Of a stretch of DNA of 36,635 bases, positions 1 through 7,692 are shown in pieces. Location of the stretch: positions 1-36,635 of the forward strand of contig JAFTFE010000004.1 of assembly GCA_017449765.1 (NCBI GenBank), given 5' to 3'. The notes below the pieces were generated by a model. It was not told the DNA's origin. It saw only the letters and a list, made by a program, of their open reading frames with translations, and did no database searches. Within the stretch, counting starts at the first letter, position 1. Each line of letters begins with the position of its first letter. The position numbers and the translations under genes are program-made. Source of the DNA: Lachnospiraceae bacterium. GTDB taxonomy: Bacteria > Bacillota > Clostridia > Lachnospirales > Lachnospiraceae.

Positions 1-65
1 CAGGTACGACCTATGTTACCCGTGTTAGCAGGCATCTCAGGTTCAAGTAAAACTATATTAAGCAT
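1..65 (-). CDS. trmL: tRNA (cytidine(34)-2'-O)-methyltransferase TrmL, 5' end only
   Basis: Only the first 21 codons are in the window; the gene runs off the left edge. The translation starts MLNIVLLEPEMPANTGNIGR, which matches the N-terminal SPOUT-methyltransferase signature of TrmL/YibK (NIVL..PE.P.NTGNI.R). TrmL methylates the 2'-O of the wobble nucleotide of certain leucine tRNAs using S-adenosylmethionine. The ATG overlaps the end of the upstream aminotransferase gene by 8 bases, which suggests translational coupling in one operon. The family call rests on this short but distinctive stretch; the rest of the protein, including the knot that binds the cofactor, cannot be seen. Confidence 0.85.
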   Translation of the reverse strand, partial: MLNIVLLEPEMPANTGNIGRT

Positions 66-1236
66 TCTTTTCTTCCCTTAATTTTGTAATAAATCTCTTA
101 ATTCTTCCCATAGCCTCTCGAAGTTCATCTAATGAATAAGCGTAAGATATTCTAAGAAATCCCTCTCCACAATCTCCGAAAGCTGTACCCGGAACTACTG
201 CAAGCTCCTCTTCCTGAAGAAGCCTCGTGGCAAATTCATCACTGGTAATTCCAAATTCCTTAATACACGGAAACATGTAAAATGCGCCCTTCGGCTCGAA
301 GCAAGGAAGTCCCATCTCCTCAAACTGCTTAAGAAGGAAATGTCTTCTCTTATCATAAGACTCCCTCATCATCTCAATGTCCTTGTCTCCTTCTTTTATA
401 GCACTTATGGCAGCATACTGACTGGTCGTCGGAGCACACATTATCGCAAACTGATGCACCTTAGTCATCTGCTCTGCAATAACCTGTGGTGCAAGTGCAT
501 AACCAAGTCTCCAGCCTGTCATGGCATAAGCTTTGGAAAAACCATTTATGATAATTGTTCTTTCTTTCATATCAGGAAATGAGCCGATAGTGCAATGCTG
601 CTCACCACCATATGTAAGTTCTGAATAAATCTCATCAGAAATAACAAATATATCCTTTTCCTTACAGATATCGGCAATTGGTTTAAGATCCTCTTTTGTC
701 ATAATCGCACCTGTAGGATTGCTCGGGAATGCAAGTATGAGTATCTTGGTTTTATCTGTTATCGCACCAAGAAGTTCCTCAGGTGTAAGTCTGAATTCAT
801 TTTCATTCTTAAGCTCTATGGTAACAGGCACACCACCTGCAAGCTCAACACATGGTACGTAAGACACATAGCACGGCTGCGGAATAATAACTTCATCTCC
901 CGGGTCAATCATCGCACGAAGTGCAACATCTATACCCTCACTTCCTCCTACCGTAAGAAGCGCTTCCTTCCTATAATCATAATCTACATTATATTTTCTT
1001 TTATACCATTTGCAGATTTCTTCCCTCAACTCAAGCAATCCTGAATTAGAAGTATAGAAGGTTCTGCCCTTCTCAAGTGAGTAGATACCCTCCTCACGGA
1101 TATGCCAAGGGGTATCAAAATCCGGCTCACCTACACCAAGCGAAATAGCATCCGGCATCTCGCTTACTATATCAAAAAATTTTCTTATGCCCGAAGGCTT
1201 AATGTCCTGTATTGTCTTAGATAACGGATTTCTCAT
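58..1236 (-). CDS. PLP-dependent class I/II aminotransferase (aspartate aminotransferase family)
   Basis: A 392-residue fold-type I aminotransferase, full length for the family. Visible landmarks are the substrate-site GVGEPDF at about 34-40, PSNPTG at 171-176 with the PLP-contacting Asn173, ISDEIY with Asp201 and Tyr204, the Schiff-base lysine Lys235 in NGFSKAYAMTGWRLGY, and a C-terminal carboxylate-binding Arg in the FLRISYA segment. The cytosolic enzyme moves an amino group between an amino acid and a 2-oxo acid. The substrate cannot be read from sequence: aspartate, alanine, an aromatic acid or a branched acid are all possible. Its ATG overlaps the stop of the upstream Lrp-type gene (ATGA) and there is only a weak AAAGG about 13 bases upstream, so translation is probably coupled. 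Pairing with an Lrp/AsnC regulator suggests the regulator responds to an amino acid related to this reaction; that is inference. Confidence 0.93.
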   Translation of the reverse strand: MRNPLSKTIQDIKPSGIRKFFDIVSEMPDAISLGVGEPDFDTPWHIREEGIYSLEKGRTFYTSNSGLLELREEICKWYKRKYNVDYDYRKEALLTVGGSEGIDVALRAMIDPGDEVIIPQPCYVSYVPCVELAGGVPVTIELKNENEFRLTPEELLGAITDKTKILILAFPSNPTGAIMTKEDLKPIADICKEKDIFVISDEIYSELTYGGEQHCTIGSFPDMKERTIIINGFSKAYAMTGWRLGYALAPQVIAEQMTKVHQFAIMCAPTTSQYAAISAIKEGDKDIEMMRESYDKRRHFLLKQFEEMGLPCFEPKGAFYMFPCIKEFGITSDEFATRLLQEEELAVVPGTAFGDCGEGFLRISYAYSLDELREAMGRIKRFITKLREEKNA

Positions 1237-1715
1237 GGTACTATAGCCAACCTTTCATCTTTTTTCTCAACATCAAATATAATGCCGTGATCCTTATATT
1301 TCTTAAGTACAAAATTCGTAGAGGTACTTACAACCGTTTCCATAACCGCAAGCTTATTTGAAACAAACATTGAAACTTCTTTAAGAGTCTTTCCCTGAAG
1401 TATAACAGTAAAATCAAAAGCACCTGCCATAAGATATACAGCACTTACTTCCTCGAAGTTATATATTCTCTCTGCGATTTTGTCAAAACCCTGTCCACGC
1501 TGTGGAGTAACCTTAATCTCGATCAGTGCGGTAACCTTTTCCTCTGCGACCTTATCCCAGTCAATCATTGTATGATAACCACAGATAACTTTCTTATCCT
1601 CCATCGCCTTAATATCTGCCGCGACCGCCGCCTCATCAAGTCCAAGCATATCCGCTATGTCCTTTACGGAAAGCTTACTGTCAGTTTCCAAAAGCTTCAA
1701 AATCTCAGTATTCAT
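1233..1715 (-). CDS. Lrp/AsnC-family transcriptional regulator
   Basis: A 160-residue protein with an N-terminal winged helix-turn-helix (about residues 1-50, ILKLLETDSKLSVKDIADML then LDEAAVAADIKAMEDKKVI) and a C-terminal RAM/ACT-like ligand and oligomerisation domain (about 65-145, with the AVYLMAGAFDFTVILQG segment typical of AsnC_trans_reg). Such proteins bind DNA as multimers and sense small amino acids. The start at 1715 is chosen because AAGAGGTATAAGTATATG gives a GAGG ribosome binding site 9 bases before ATG. A longer GTG-initiated frame from 1739 would put this site inside the coding sequence. It is followed without a gap by the aminotransferase, and it lies 38 bases after the AIR-synthase-like gene. 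It may control this operon, but I did not identify an operator. Confidence 0.92.
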   Translation of the reverse strand: MNTEILKLLETDSKLSVKDIADMLGLDEAAVAADIKAMEDKKVICGYHTMIDWDKVAEEKVTALIEIKVTPQRGQGFDKIAERIYNFEEVSAVYLMAGAFDFTVILQGKTLKEVSMFVSNKLAVMETVVSTSTNFVLKKYKDHGIIFDVEKKDERLAIVP

Positions 1716-1753
1716 ATACTTATACCTCTTTTCTACCACTAATATAATGGTTT

Positions 1754-2782
1754 TTAAAACCTTGTTACTACCTTATATATCTCGTCACCCTTGACAGGTG
1801 ATAAATATCTTAACTCCGGATTGTCTTCATTTCCTAATATAACTGCTTTATCATTACTATCAGTAACATTACCTATAAAAGCTGCTTCTATACCATATTC
1901 AGAAAAAGCATTTATAAGAACCTGCTCCCGGTCTTCTCCGATACTATGGGTGTCAGGTTTTATTACTGCCAAAAAAGCTCCCGTGCCCTCCAGCATATAA
2001 GGATTAAGATTAAAAAACTCACATATCTCAATCGTCTCCTGCTTTATCGGAATGTCAGCATTATTAACCTTAATTCCTTTCTTTATCTTCGATCCAAGCT
2101 GCCACAATGCGCCATAGATACCTCCATGAGATACATCATGCATATAGAGTATTTTCTCTGTGTTTAATTCAAGCAGCTTCTTAACACTGTCACTTATACA
2201 ATAACTTTTCCTGCATACAAATGCATCCTTAATATAACTTTCAGAAAAACGTGTTCTCAGTTCGTCAAACTTTGTCCTTGCCAAAATATCCGTACCCATA
2301 AGTCCGGCATAACCAACCATAAGAATACGACAGTTTTTATCTATAGCCTTGGTATTATGCTCATATCTAACATCTTTCTCGTTATTACCTATATTCCTGC
2401 CATAAACCGTCACAACAAAATTAACATAATTATACGCCCTGCTGACCTGTGAGTGCCCACCAAGTATCTGTACTCCCGAATCATCAGCCAAAAGATTAAA
2501 CTCCTTCATATATTGTTTAATCTCAGATTCCTCTGTAATCTCAGGCAGAAGTAAAATAATCCTGACACCCGATATTTCAGTTCCGGATACCGCCATATTA
2601 TTCATAGCCTTAACCCAAGCTATATACGGTGTATCACCGACTGCCTCCGCAGCCACAATATCGTCTGTGCAGGAGTAATCATTTCCTATTCCTGCTCCCT
2701 GTTTCATATTCTTATTATGCTTTCTTATATGTTTGATTACAGAGCGGGTATTAATAAGCTCATTTAAGGTTCCAAGCTCCAT
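1754..2782 (-). CDS. AIR synthase-related (PurM/HypE/SelD-fold) protein
   Basis: A 342-residue protein with features of the PurM superfamily of ATP-using enzymes. These include an N-terminal GAGIGNDY (about residues 29-36) where GxGDD is usual, an NNMAVSGTE segment like the ND(L/M)A.SGAEP of the family, ILGGHSQVS at about 120 where ILGGDT/GGHTEV is usual, and MHDVSHGGIYGALWQL plus a TGAFLAV segment in the C-terminal half. Those Gly-rich and Asp sites bind Mg-ATP in relatives. The substrate is unknown; it is not a clear match to purM, selD, thiL or hypE. The start at 2782 follows AAAGAGGTTAAT, a good ribosome binding site. A longer frame reaching 3064 is only an antisense-like reading of the VanW gene's repeats and gives a low-complexity Gln/Arg/Leu stretch. 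It sits 13 bases after vanW and before the Lrp-type gene. Confidence 0.8.
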   Translation of the reverse strand: MELGTLNELINTRSVIKHIRKHNKNMKQGAGIGNDYSCTDDIVAAEAVGDTPYIAWVKAMNNMAVSGTEISGVRIILLLPEITEESEIKQYMKEFNLLADDSGVQILGGHSQVSRAYNYVNFVVTVYGRNIGNNEKDVRYEHNTKAIDKNCRILMVGYAGLMGTDILARTKFDELRTRFSESYIKDAFVCRKSYCISDSVKKLLELNTEKILYMHDVSHGGIYGALWQLGSKIKKGIKVNNADIPIKQETIEICEFFNLNPYMLEGTGAFLAVIKPDTHSIGEDREQVLINAFSEYGIEAAFIGNVTDSNDKAVILGNEDNPELRYLSPVKGDEIYKVVTRF

Positions 2783-2795
2783 ATTAACCTCTTTA

Positions 2796-4484
2796 CTACT
2801 GTACATTTTCAGCCGGTGCTTCTGTTGGTGCAGGTTCTGCAGGTACATCTTCTGCAGGTGCAGGCTCTGTCGGCGCAGGCTCTGCAGGTACATCTTCTGC
2901 AGGTGCAGGTTCTGTCGGCGCAGGCTCTGCAGGTACATCTTCTGCAGGTGCAGGTTCTGTCGGTGCGGGTTCTGTCGACGCAGGTTCAGCCGGTGCTTCT
3001 GCAGGTACGGCATCCTGTCCCTCAGAAGCAGCCTCCTCTGATGAAGCTTCTTCCTCCGGCGCATCAGGACCTACAGTAACACGTTCAGGCGATGACATAT
3101 ACTGACTTGTATTTATCTTAATTGAATCTGTCAGTTCACCGTCTACATATACGTGTTTCCACAACTCAGCCACATATCCTGTGTGAGCGCTCTGTGTAAC
3201 ATTTCTTGTCCCCGGAGGAAGACTTTCATCTACAGTTACGATAGCCTCTCCCGCAGGAATTGTCGAAACCAAAACAGACTCAAAATCAAGTGTTCTGTTC
3301 TCAGGTCTTGTCTCCTTGCCAAATATGGCGAAAGTTATCTCTCCTCCTTCACAGGCGCCTGCAATATAAATAGGTGTATCTGTATTATTCTTAAATTTAA
3401 AATTCTTAACATCTCCTGAAATCGCCGCATCCTTGGCAAGTTTAACATATCCGACCGTAAGACTGTGATTTGCCCGCTGCGTGACCTCAAGTTCAGCATA
3501 AAGTACTGCATTATATAACGTAGTAGAAACCTGGCACACACCTCCGCCAAGTCCCTGAACCACCTGTCCGTTACTGTACTCAGCTGCATAGTGATAACCA
3601 TTCTCCTCAGTATAAGGTCTTATGGTCGCATCTGTATCGAATTCTTCTCCCGGCATAACAACCGTTCCATTTATAAAATGACAGGCATTTTCAACATTTG
3701 CCATACGTCCTGAATCTCCGCTGTAAGTCGTGGTAAATGAACCAAGCTTATCTGTCACCCCGCTTAGAACATCGCCGGTAACCTCCGGCTGAGTCTCATT
3801 ATATACAACATCAATAGTTAAATCAGAGATATCATCAACACTGTTGAGATTTGTCTTAAGCAAATCAGCCGTTGCCTGCACATCGACATCGATACCGACC
3901 GTCTCCGGCTGAATCTCAAATTCGCCATCTATCAATTCTATTGATGCAGGCGAAGCCTCTTTATCCAAGGTCAATAACTGATTTTCAATATTTGCATAGG
4001 AATCAGCTCCCAGTGTAAAACTAAGGTCAAGCTCCTTTGCATTTCCACTTTCAAGATCTTTTGTATCCTTATATCTTTTTAAAACATTCCCCTTACGCCC
4101 ATAGCTGTAAGCATCATTAACCACATCATCAACATCAACCGATACGCCCAAATCAGAAAGATTTACATCTACCGACTCATCACCACATACAAATTTTACT
4201 GATGCAGCGTTAATCTCATTAATATATGACATACAAGTTTCCCTTGCCTCGTCCTTTGTCATACCTCCGACATTTATGTCCCCGATATGGACATTAGGCA
4301 ATATTACATCCTGTATATCACGCTCCTGTGTATATTCCGTACTTTGGATATCTGTCACATTATCAGCATCCTCAGCCAAAGCATTATAAGAAAAACCGCC
4401 TATAACCGCAAATGCTGTCAGAATACCGGGCACAGCCTTTTTCATATGCAAAGACATTGTCTTGAAAAAATTATTTAACATCAT
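2796..4484 (-). CDS. VanW-family cell-wall protein with peptidoglycan-binding-like domains and a Pro/Glu-rich tail
   Basis: A 562-residue exported protein. It has an N-terminal hydrophobic signal/anchor at about 17-38 ending NALAED, then two repeats of the domain often placed before VanW (about 45-225, marked by HIGDINVGGMTKDEA and a second copy). The VanW core lies at about 265-385 with the hallmark GLGGGVCQVSTTLYNA and NHSLTVGYV. After it comes a G5-like beta segment and a low-complexity Pro/Ala/Glu/Thr tail of about 85 residues built from 15-residue repeats. VanW proteins are linked to the cell wall, but their reaction is not established. GGAGATATT precedes two adjacent ATGs (4484 and 4481), and either could be used. 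It follows the 34-residue membrane protein gene in the same direction and probably shares its transcript. The tail probably spans the wall. Confidence 0.9.
   Translation of the reverse strand: MMLNNFFKTMSLHMKKAVPGILTAFAVIGGFSYNALAEDADNVTDIQSTEYTQERDIQDVILPNVHIGDINVGGMTKDEARETCMSYINEINAASVKFVCGDESVDVNLSDLGVSVDVDDVVNDAYSYGRKGNVLKRYKDTKDLESGNAKELDLSFTLGADSYANIENQLLTLDKEASPASIELIDGEFEIQPETVGIDVDVQATADLLKTNLNSVDDISDLTIDVVYNETQPEVTGDVLSGVTDKLGSFTTTYSGDSGRMANVENACHFINGTVVMPGEEFDTDATIRPYTEENGYHYAAEYSNGQVVQGLGGGVCQVSTTLYNAVLYAELEVTQRANHSLTVGYVKLAKDAAISGDVKNFKFKNNTDTPIYIAGACEGGEITFAIFGKETRPENRTLDFESVLVSTIPAGEAIVTVDESLPPGTRNVTQSAHTGYVAELWKHVYVDGELTDSIKINTSQYMSSPERVTVGPDAPEEEASSEEAASEGQDAVPAEAPAEPASTEPAPTEPAPAEDVPAEPAPTEPAPAEDVPAEPAPTEPAPAEDVPAEPAPTEAPAENVQ
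2839..2973. repeat. Tandem 45-bp coding repeat, 3 copies
   Basis: Three adjacent 45-bp units (2839-2883, 2884-2928, 2929-2973), each beginning GCAGGTACATCTTCTGCAGG on the plus strand and differing at only a few positions. On the coding (minus) strand they encode the 15-residue unit EPAPTEPAPAEDVPA in the VanW protein tail. Near identity at DNA level means copy number can change by slippage or recombination without shifting the frame. Confidence 0.95.
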
Positions 4485-4518
4485 AATATCTCCATTCTTG
4501 AAAAAACAAATAACAAAT

Positions 4519-4540
4519 GGTATCCTATAAAGAAGATACC
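4519..4540 (-). terminator. Weak hairpin at the end of the small membrane-protein gene
   Basis: GGTATC and GATACC form a 6-bp stem around a 10-base loop, followed on the minus strand by ATTTGTTATTTGTTTTTT. It overlaps the stop codon of the 34-residue gene and precedes vanW. The short stem and interrupted U tract suggest partial termination or mRNA processing rather than a full stop. Confidence 0.4.
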
Positions 4541-4629
4541 AAGAGCGTTATAACCATAGCAAGAACAAGAACTATACAAATTATAGCCGATATAAGTTTT
4601 TGCTTTTTCTTGTTATTAAAATTAATCAT
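4525..4629 (-). CDS. 34-residue single-pass membrane protein (unnamed small ORF)
   Basis: The frame starts ATG at 4629 and stops TAG at 4527-4525. It encodes a basic, Lys-rich N-terminus (MINFNNKKKQKL) and then one hydrophobic helix, ISAIICIVLVLAMVITLLV, ending SSL. The start is well supported: CCTTTGGAGGTAATTATA puts GGAGG 8 bases before ATG. Layout and length recall tiny membrane proteins of Firmicutes such as Prli42 (basic head plus one helix near the C-terminus), but I cannot show homology. By the positive-inside rule the Lys-rich end should be cytoplasmic. It reads into vanW after a 40-base gap. On the other strand, a long frame from 4517 reads through this region but lacks a good start there. 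The ribosome binding sites of this gene and the divergent gene at 4658 are adjacent within 28 bp. Confidence 0.72.
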   Translation of the reverse strand: MINFNNKKKQKLISAIICIVLVLAMVITLLVSSL

Positions 4630-4657
4630 TATAATTACCTCCAAAGGATTTTATGTT

Positions 4658-5281
4658 ATGAGTTATTCTTCTTATGTTTTAATTATATTAACCTTGCTGC
4701 TCGGATTCCTGATGTATCGTTCAAACGTCGTCCAAAACAAACGGGAATCCAAGGAAAAGGAAGAATTCTGGGACCGCGAGATGAAGGCAAGCTTCACACG
4801 CCGCGCAGATATCTCCAAGCTTGATTATATCACGCTTAACACCGACGCACTTCCGATAAAAGAAGCAGAGCAAAAAGGATTTTCTAATATTACCAAAAAC
4901 CTCATATACTATACAGATAAAAAGCTTCTTAATCTTTCTGCATACAGCAATACCGACCTGAAGCTTATGTATGGTCCTGCAAATCTTGAAGAACTATCCG
5001 AGTATGATAATAACTTTAATCAGGTTATCCGCATTATCAACAAGCTTAGCACCAAACTAATCGAAGCAGATGAATCCGAACTTGCAAAACGCTTCCTGGA
5101 ATACAATATCTCCTTAGGTTCTGATATTAGTTCAGACTTTGAAATGCTCGGCAATATATATTATAGTAAAAATGATATGGATAGCTTTAATAAACTTGAA
5201 GCAAAAGCTGACAAAATCAGCTCGCTATCCCACAATCTCATTAAACTCAAATTAGATAATATCAAATCAGCCAATAAATAG
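4658..5281 (+). CDS. Hypothetical protein with N-terminal membrane anchor
   Basis: A 207-residue protein I do not recognise. It begins with a hydrophobic helix (about residues 3-20, SYVLIILTLLLGFLMY). A charged stretch rich in Lys and Glu follows (about 24-45), then a soluble, mainly helical domain with Leu and Asn-rich segments up to a Lys-rich end. The C-terminal part (about 140-200) could be a short TPR-like helical pair, as in FLEYNISLGSDISSDFEMLGNIYYSKNDMDSF, but this is a guess. The start at 4658 is chosen because AAAGGA lies 9 bases upstream. An upstream in-frame ATG at 4517 would run across the divergent small gene and has no ribosome binding site. It is one of few plus-strand genes and is convergent with nth, whose stop is 15 bases away. 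Confidence 0.75.
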   Translation: MSYSSYVLIILTLLLGFLMYRSNVVQNKRESKEKEEFWDREMKASFTRRADISKLDYITLNTDALPIKEAEQKGFSNITKNLIYYTDKKLLNLSAYSNTDLKLMYGPANLEELSEYDNNFNQVIRIINKLSTKLIEADESELAKRFLEYNISLGSDISSDFEMLGNIYYSKNDMDSFNKLEAKADKISSLSHNLIKLKLDNIKSANK

Positions 5282-5282
5282 C

Positions 5283-5309
5283 AATAATTCAGGGATTATT
5301 TTTTGTTTT
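5283..5309 (+). terminator. Weak AT-rich terminator after the plus-strand membrane protein gene
   Basis: AATAAT (5283-5288) pairs with ATTATT (5295-5300) around TCAGGG, followed by a T-rich tract. The stem is short and all A-T, so efficiency is doubtful. It overlaps the stop codon of the convergent nth gene. Confidence 0.35.
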
Positions 5310-5940
5310 TTATTTTATTACCCGGACATACATTGCTTAATACGCACTCCCCACATTTAGGTCTCCTGGCTATACAAATTTTTCTTCCATGTGCGATAAT
5401 CTGAAGATTATACAGTATCCATTGCTCCTTCGGCAGAATCTTCATCAAATCATATTCAATCTTCACAGGGTCCTGTTCTTTGGTAAGTCCAAGCAGATTG
5501 GATATTCTTTTTACATGAGTGTCAACGACTATGCTCGGTTCATTGAATATGTTACCGCGTATTACATTCGCCGTCTTTCTTCCCACGCCTGATAGTCTTG
5601 TCAGCTCATCTATATCCGAAGGAACCTCACCGCCGTACTCATCTATTAACTGATTGGCGCAGGCAATTATGTTCTTTGCCTTATTCTTATAAAAACCTGT
5701 AGAAAATATATCCTTCTCAAGTTCGGACTGCTTCGCCTTCGCAAACGCATATACATCCGGATATTTAACAAATAGATCTTTAGTCACTATATTTACCCTG
5801 GCATCCGTACACTGCGCACTAAGTATAGTAGCAACCAAAAGCTCCCAGGCATTTTTATGTTCAAGATAAATCTTATATTCCGTTCCGTATTCTTCATTCA
5901 GTATTCTTATTATTTCATTTATCCGTTCTTTCTTCGTCAT
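5296..5940 (-). CDS. nth: Endonuclease III (DNA glycosylase/AP lyase)
   Basis: A 214-residue base-excision repair enzyme, normal length. It removes oxidised pyrimidines and nicks the resulting abasic site. The helix-hairpin-helix LSGVGRKTANVIRG carries the catalytic Lys122, and VVDTHVKR carries the catalytic Asp140. Four cysteines (189, 196, 199, 205) in the C-x6-C-x2-C-x5-C pattern bind the [4Fe-4S] cluster. A modest AGGAT site lies 5 bases before ATG. It follows the DUF815 ATPase gene by 70 bases in the same direction and may be co-transcribed. All key residues are present, so I expect a working enzyme. Confidence 0.97.
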   Translation of the reverse strand: MTKKERINEIIRILNEEYGTEYKIYLEHKNAWELLVATILSAQCTDARVNIVTKDLFVKYPDVYAFAKAKQSELEKDIFSTGFYKNKAKNIIACANQLIDEYGGEVPSDIDELTRLSGVGRKTANVIRGNIFNEPSIVVDTHVKRISNLLGLTKEQDPVKIEYDLMKILPKEQWILYNLQIIAHGRKICIARRPKCGECVLSNVCPGNKIKNKK

Positions 5941-6010
5941 ATTTTATCCTATCCGTATGTACATAAAATTCCCAAAAGTTATCCTAACTTTTTAATCTGT
6001 TATTTTATAA

Positions 6011-7318
6011 TTATATCTGTCCTGCAAGATAATTAATAAATTGCTGTGCTGTCCTTCCCGAAATACCGCCATGCGACAGTTCCCATTTATTAGCTTCCGC
6101 ACACAGCTCTTCTTCAGTCAGTTTTATCTCAGGATAACGTTTCGCAAGCTCGGTAACTATAGTATTGAATTCCTTCTTTGACGGCTTGGAAAAACTTATC
6201 GTGACACCAAACCTATGCACCAGCGAAAGTTTCTCCTGCATAGTATCTGACTTGTGCATTCCATTATCCATCTCAACATCATCACGATCATTCCAGGTTT
6301 CCTTGATGATGTGTCTCCTGTTTGATGTCGCATAAATAAGCACATTGTCCGGCTTAGTCTCAAGACCACCCTCAATAACAGCCTTAAGATACTTATATTC
6401 TATCTCAAAGTCTTCAAATGACAGGTCATCCATATAAATAATAAACTTATAATTTCTGTTCTTAACATGAGATATAATAGCTGACAAATCCTTGAACTGA
6501 TGTTTATATATCTCAATCATTCTTAGACCCTGCTCATAATATTCATTAATAATGGCTTTTATACTGGTGGACTTGCCTGTTCCGCTATCGCCAAACAAAA
6601 GAACATTGTTTGCCCTTCTTCCGTTTACAAAAGCTTCCGTATTTTCAATCAGTTTCTTCTTCTGAATTTCATATCCTATGAGGTCAGAAAGCATAACCTT
6701 TTCAGTATTGTTGATAGCTATAAACTCCAAATCCCTGCCTTCTTCATGGCTTATACGGAATGCCTTGTTGAGTCCGAACATCCCTACCCCATAACGCTTA
6801 TAAAACTCCGTCATAATATCGAATATCTCATCAACATCAGATGCCTTGCTCACATGGTCGCTGATATATCGTACCTTCTCGCTGACATTTTGATTATACA
6901 TCTGCTCCTTCTTAGGCAATGATTTATAATCCGTAATAGTAGAAAAACAATCTATGCCAAGCTCAGATTCCAGTTTGGAAAAATCATAATGAAAAAGCCT
7001 GTCAAATATAGCATAATCATTTTTTGCAAATTTATTAACCGTTCCGTCTCCTGCTCCGACCTTCTCACAGGTAAGAGTAAATGAATTCTCGTTCGTAATC
7101 AAATAAAACGCAAGATAATCCTGCCATAGATTTCTGTTAAATCCATAGCTTGTAGCTACATCAAGTATTCTTTTTATCTGGCTGTAGATTCTGCTTATTA
7201 TCGTTGCATCATCACAAAGCTTATTATCCCGGTCATGAAAAATCTCCGCCATCTTATATAATATGCTTTCTTCATTCAAATCACGATACAGAACAAGACC
7301 TGAAATTTCTTTATACAT
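6011..7318 (-). CDS. DUF815-family AAA+ ATPase
   Basis: A 435-residue cytosolic protein. The N-terminal 190 residues are helical and not assigned to a fold. The C-terminal half is a P-loop module: Walker [17 protein letters not shown] at about 239-254, then a Walker B-like [14 protein letters not shown], a sensor-like [11 protein letters not shown], and a C-terminal lid. This arrangement, with the [15 protein letters not shown] and YATSNRRHI signatures, matches the DUF815 family. The cellular role of that family is not settled. The ribosome binding site AAGGAGCAGCT precedes ATG. The gene lies 26 bases after a small membrane protein gene and 70 bases before nth, all in the same direction. Confidence 0.88.
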   Translation of the reverse strand: MYKEISGLVLYRDLNEESILYKMAEIFHDRDNKLCDDATIISRIYSQIKRILDVATSYGFNRNLWQDYLAFYLITNENSFTLTCEKVGAGDGTVNKFAKNDYAIFDRLFHYDFSKLESELGIDCFSTITDYKSLPKKEQMYNQNVSEKVRYISDHVSKASDVDEIFDIMTEFYKRYGVGMFGLNKAFRISHEEGRDLEFIAINNTEKVMLSDLIGYEIQKKKLIENTEAFVNGRRANNVLLFGDSGTGKSTSIKAIINEYYEQGLRMIEIYKHQFKDLSAIISHVKNRNYKFIIYMDDLSFEDFEIEYKYLKAVIEGGLETKPDNVLIYATSNRRHIIKETWNDRDDVEMDNGMHKSDTMQEKLSLVHRFGVTISFSKPSKKEFNTIVTELAKRYPEIKLTEEELCAEANKWELSHGGISGRTAQQFINYLAGQI

Positions 7319-7344
7319 AGCTGCTCCTTATCTTCCAATTTCCA

Positions 7345-7662
7345 CTACTTCATAAGCTTAATATCCCCAACTATAGGAAGAGGCTTAGTGCTATTATTGG
7401 CAGCTGAGATAATACCGGCAATTGCCATAAATAATATAACAAGCTCGATAAGACCAAATACTATAGCTCCTAATATTTTTATAATGGGAATCAGAGCAAA
7501 AATACCACTTATTGCACCGCATACCGTAGAACAAATATTAAGAATCAGCGCCTGGTTTAAATGATGTTTCACAAATTCATCATCAGAATCGCCCATAATA
7601 AGAGCTATAATCCAACCTATCCATGTAATATAAGATACTATACCTGCTGTTCTTGCATTCAT
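7345..7662 (-). CDS. Small multi-pass membrane protein, DUF4870-like
   Basis: A 105-residue protein with about three hydrophobic segments (about 5-22, 37-62 and 66-90) and the internal motif FVKHHLNQAL. That motif resembles the (F)xxxHxxQAL of DUF4870/Tic20-like small membrane proteins, whose function is unknown. The ATG at 7662 follows GGAGGAATTAATT, ideal spacing. An upstream ATG at 7677 lies within that ribosome binding site and would add only MEELI, so I reject it. It begins 30 bases after the YD-repeat surface protein gene and 26 bases before the DUF815 gene, suggesting one transcript. Confidence 0.82.
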   Translation of the reverse strand: MNARTAGIVSYITWIGWIIALIMGDSDDEFVKHHLNQALILNICSTVCGAISGIFALIPIIKILGAIVFGLIELVILFMAIAGIISAANNSTKPLPIVGDIKLMK

Positions 7663-7692
7663 AATTAATTCCTCCATTTATTTATGTAATTA

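Noticed and set aside
2733-3079. Plus-strand open frames rich in Cys/Arg/Phe or Leu/Gln/Val
   Set aside because: They are shadows of the 45-bp VanW repeats, with low-complexity translations and no ribosome sites.
4517-4657. Longer start for the plus-strand membrane protein
   Set aside because: It has no ribosome site at 4517, and this stretch is better explained by the divergent 34-residue gene. The ATG at 4658 has AAAGGA.
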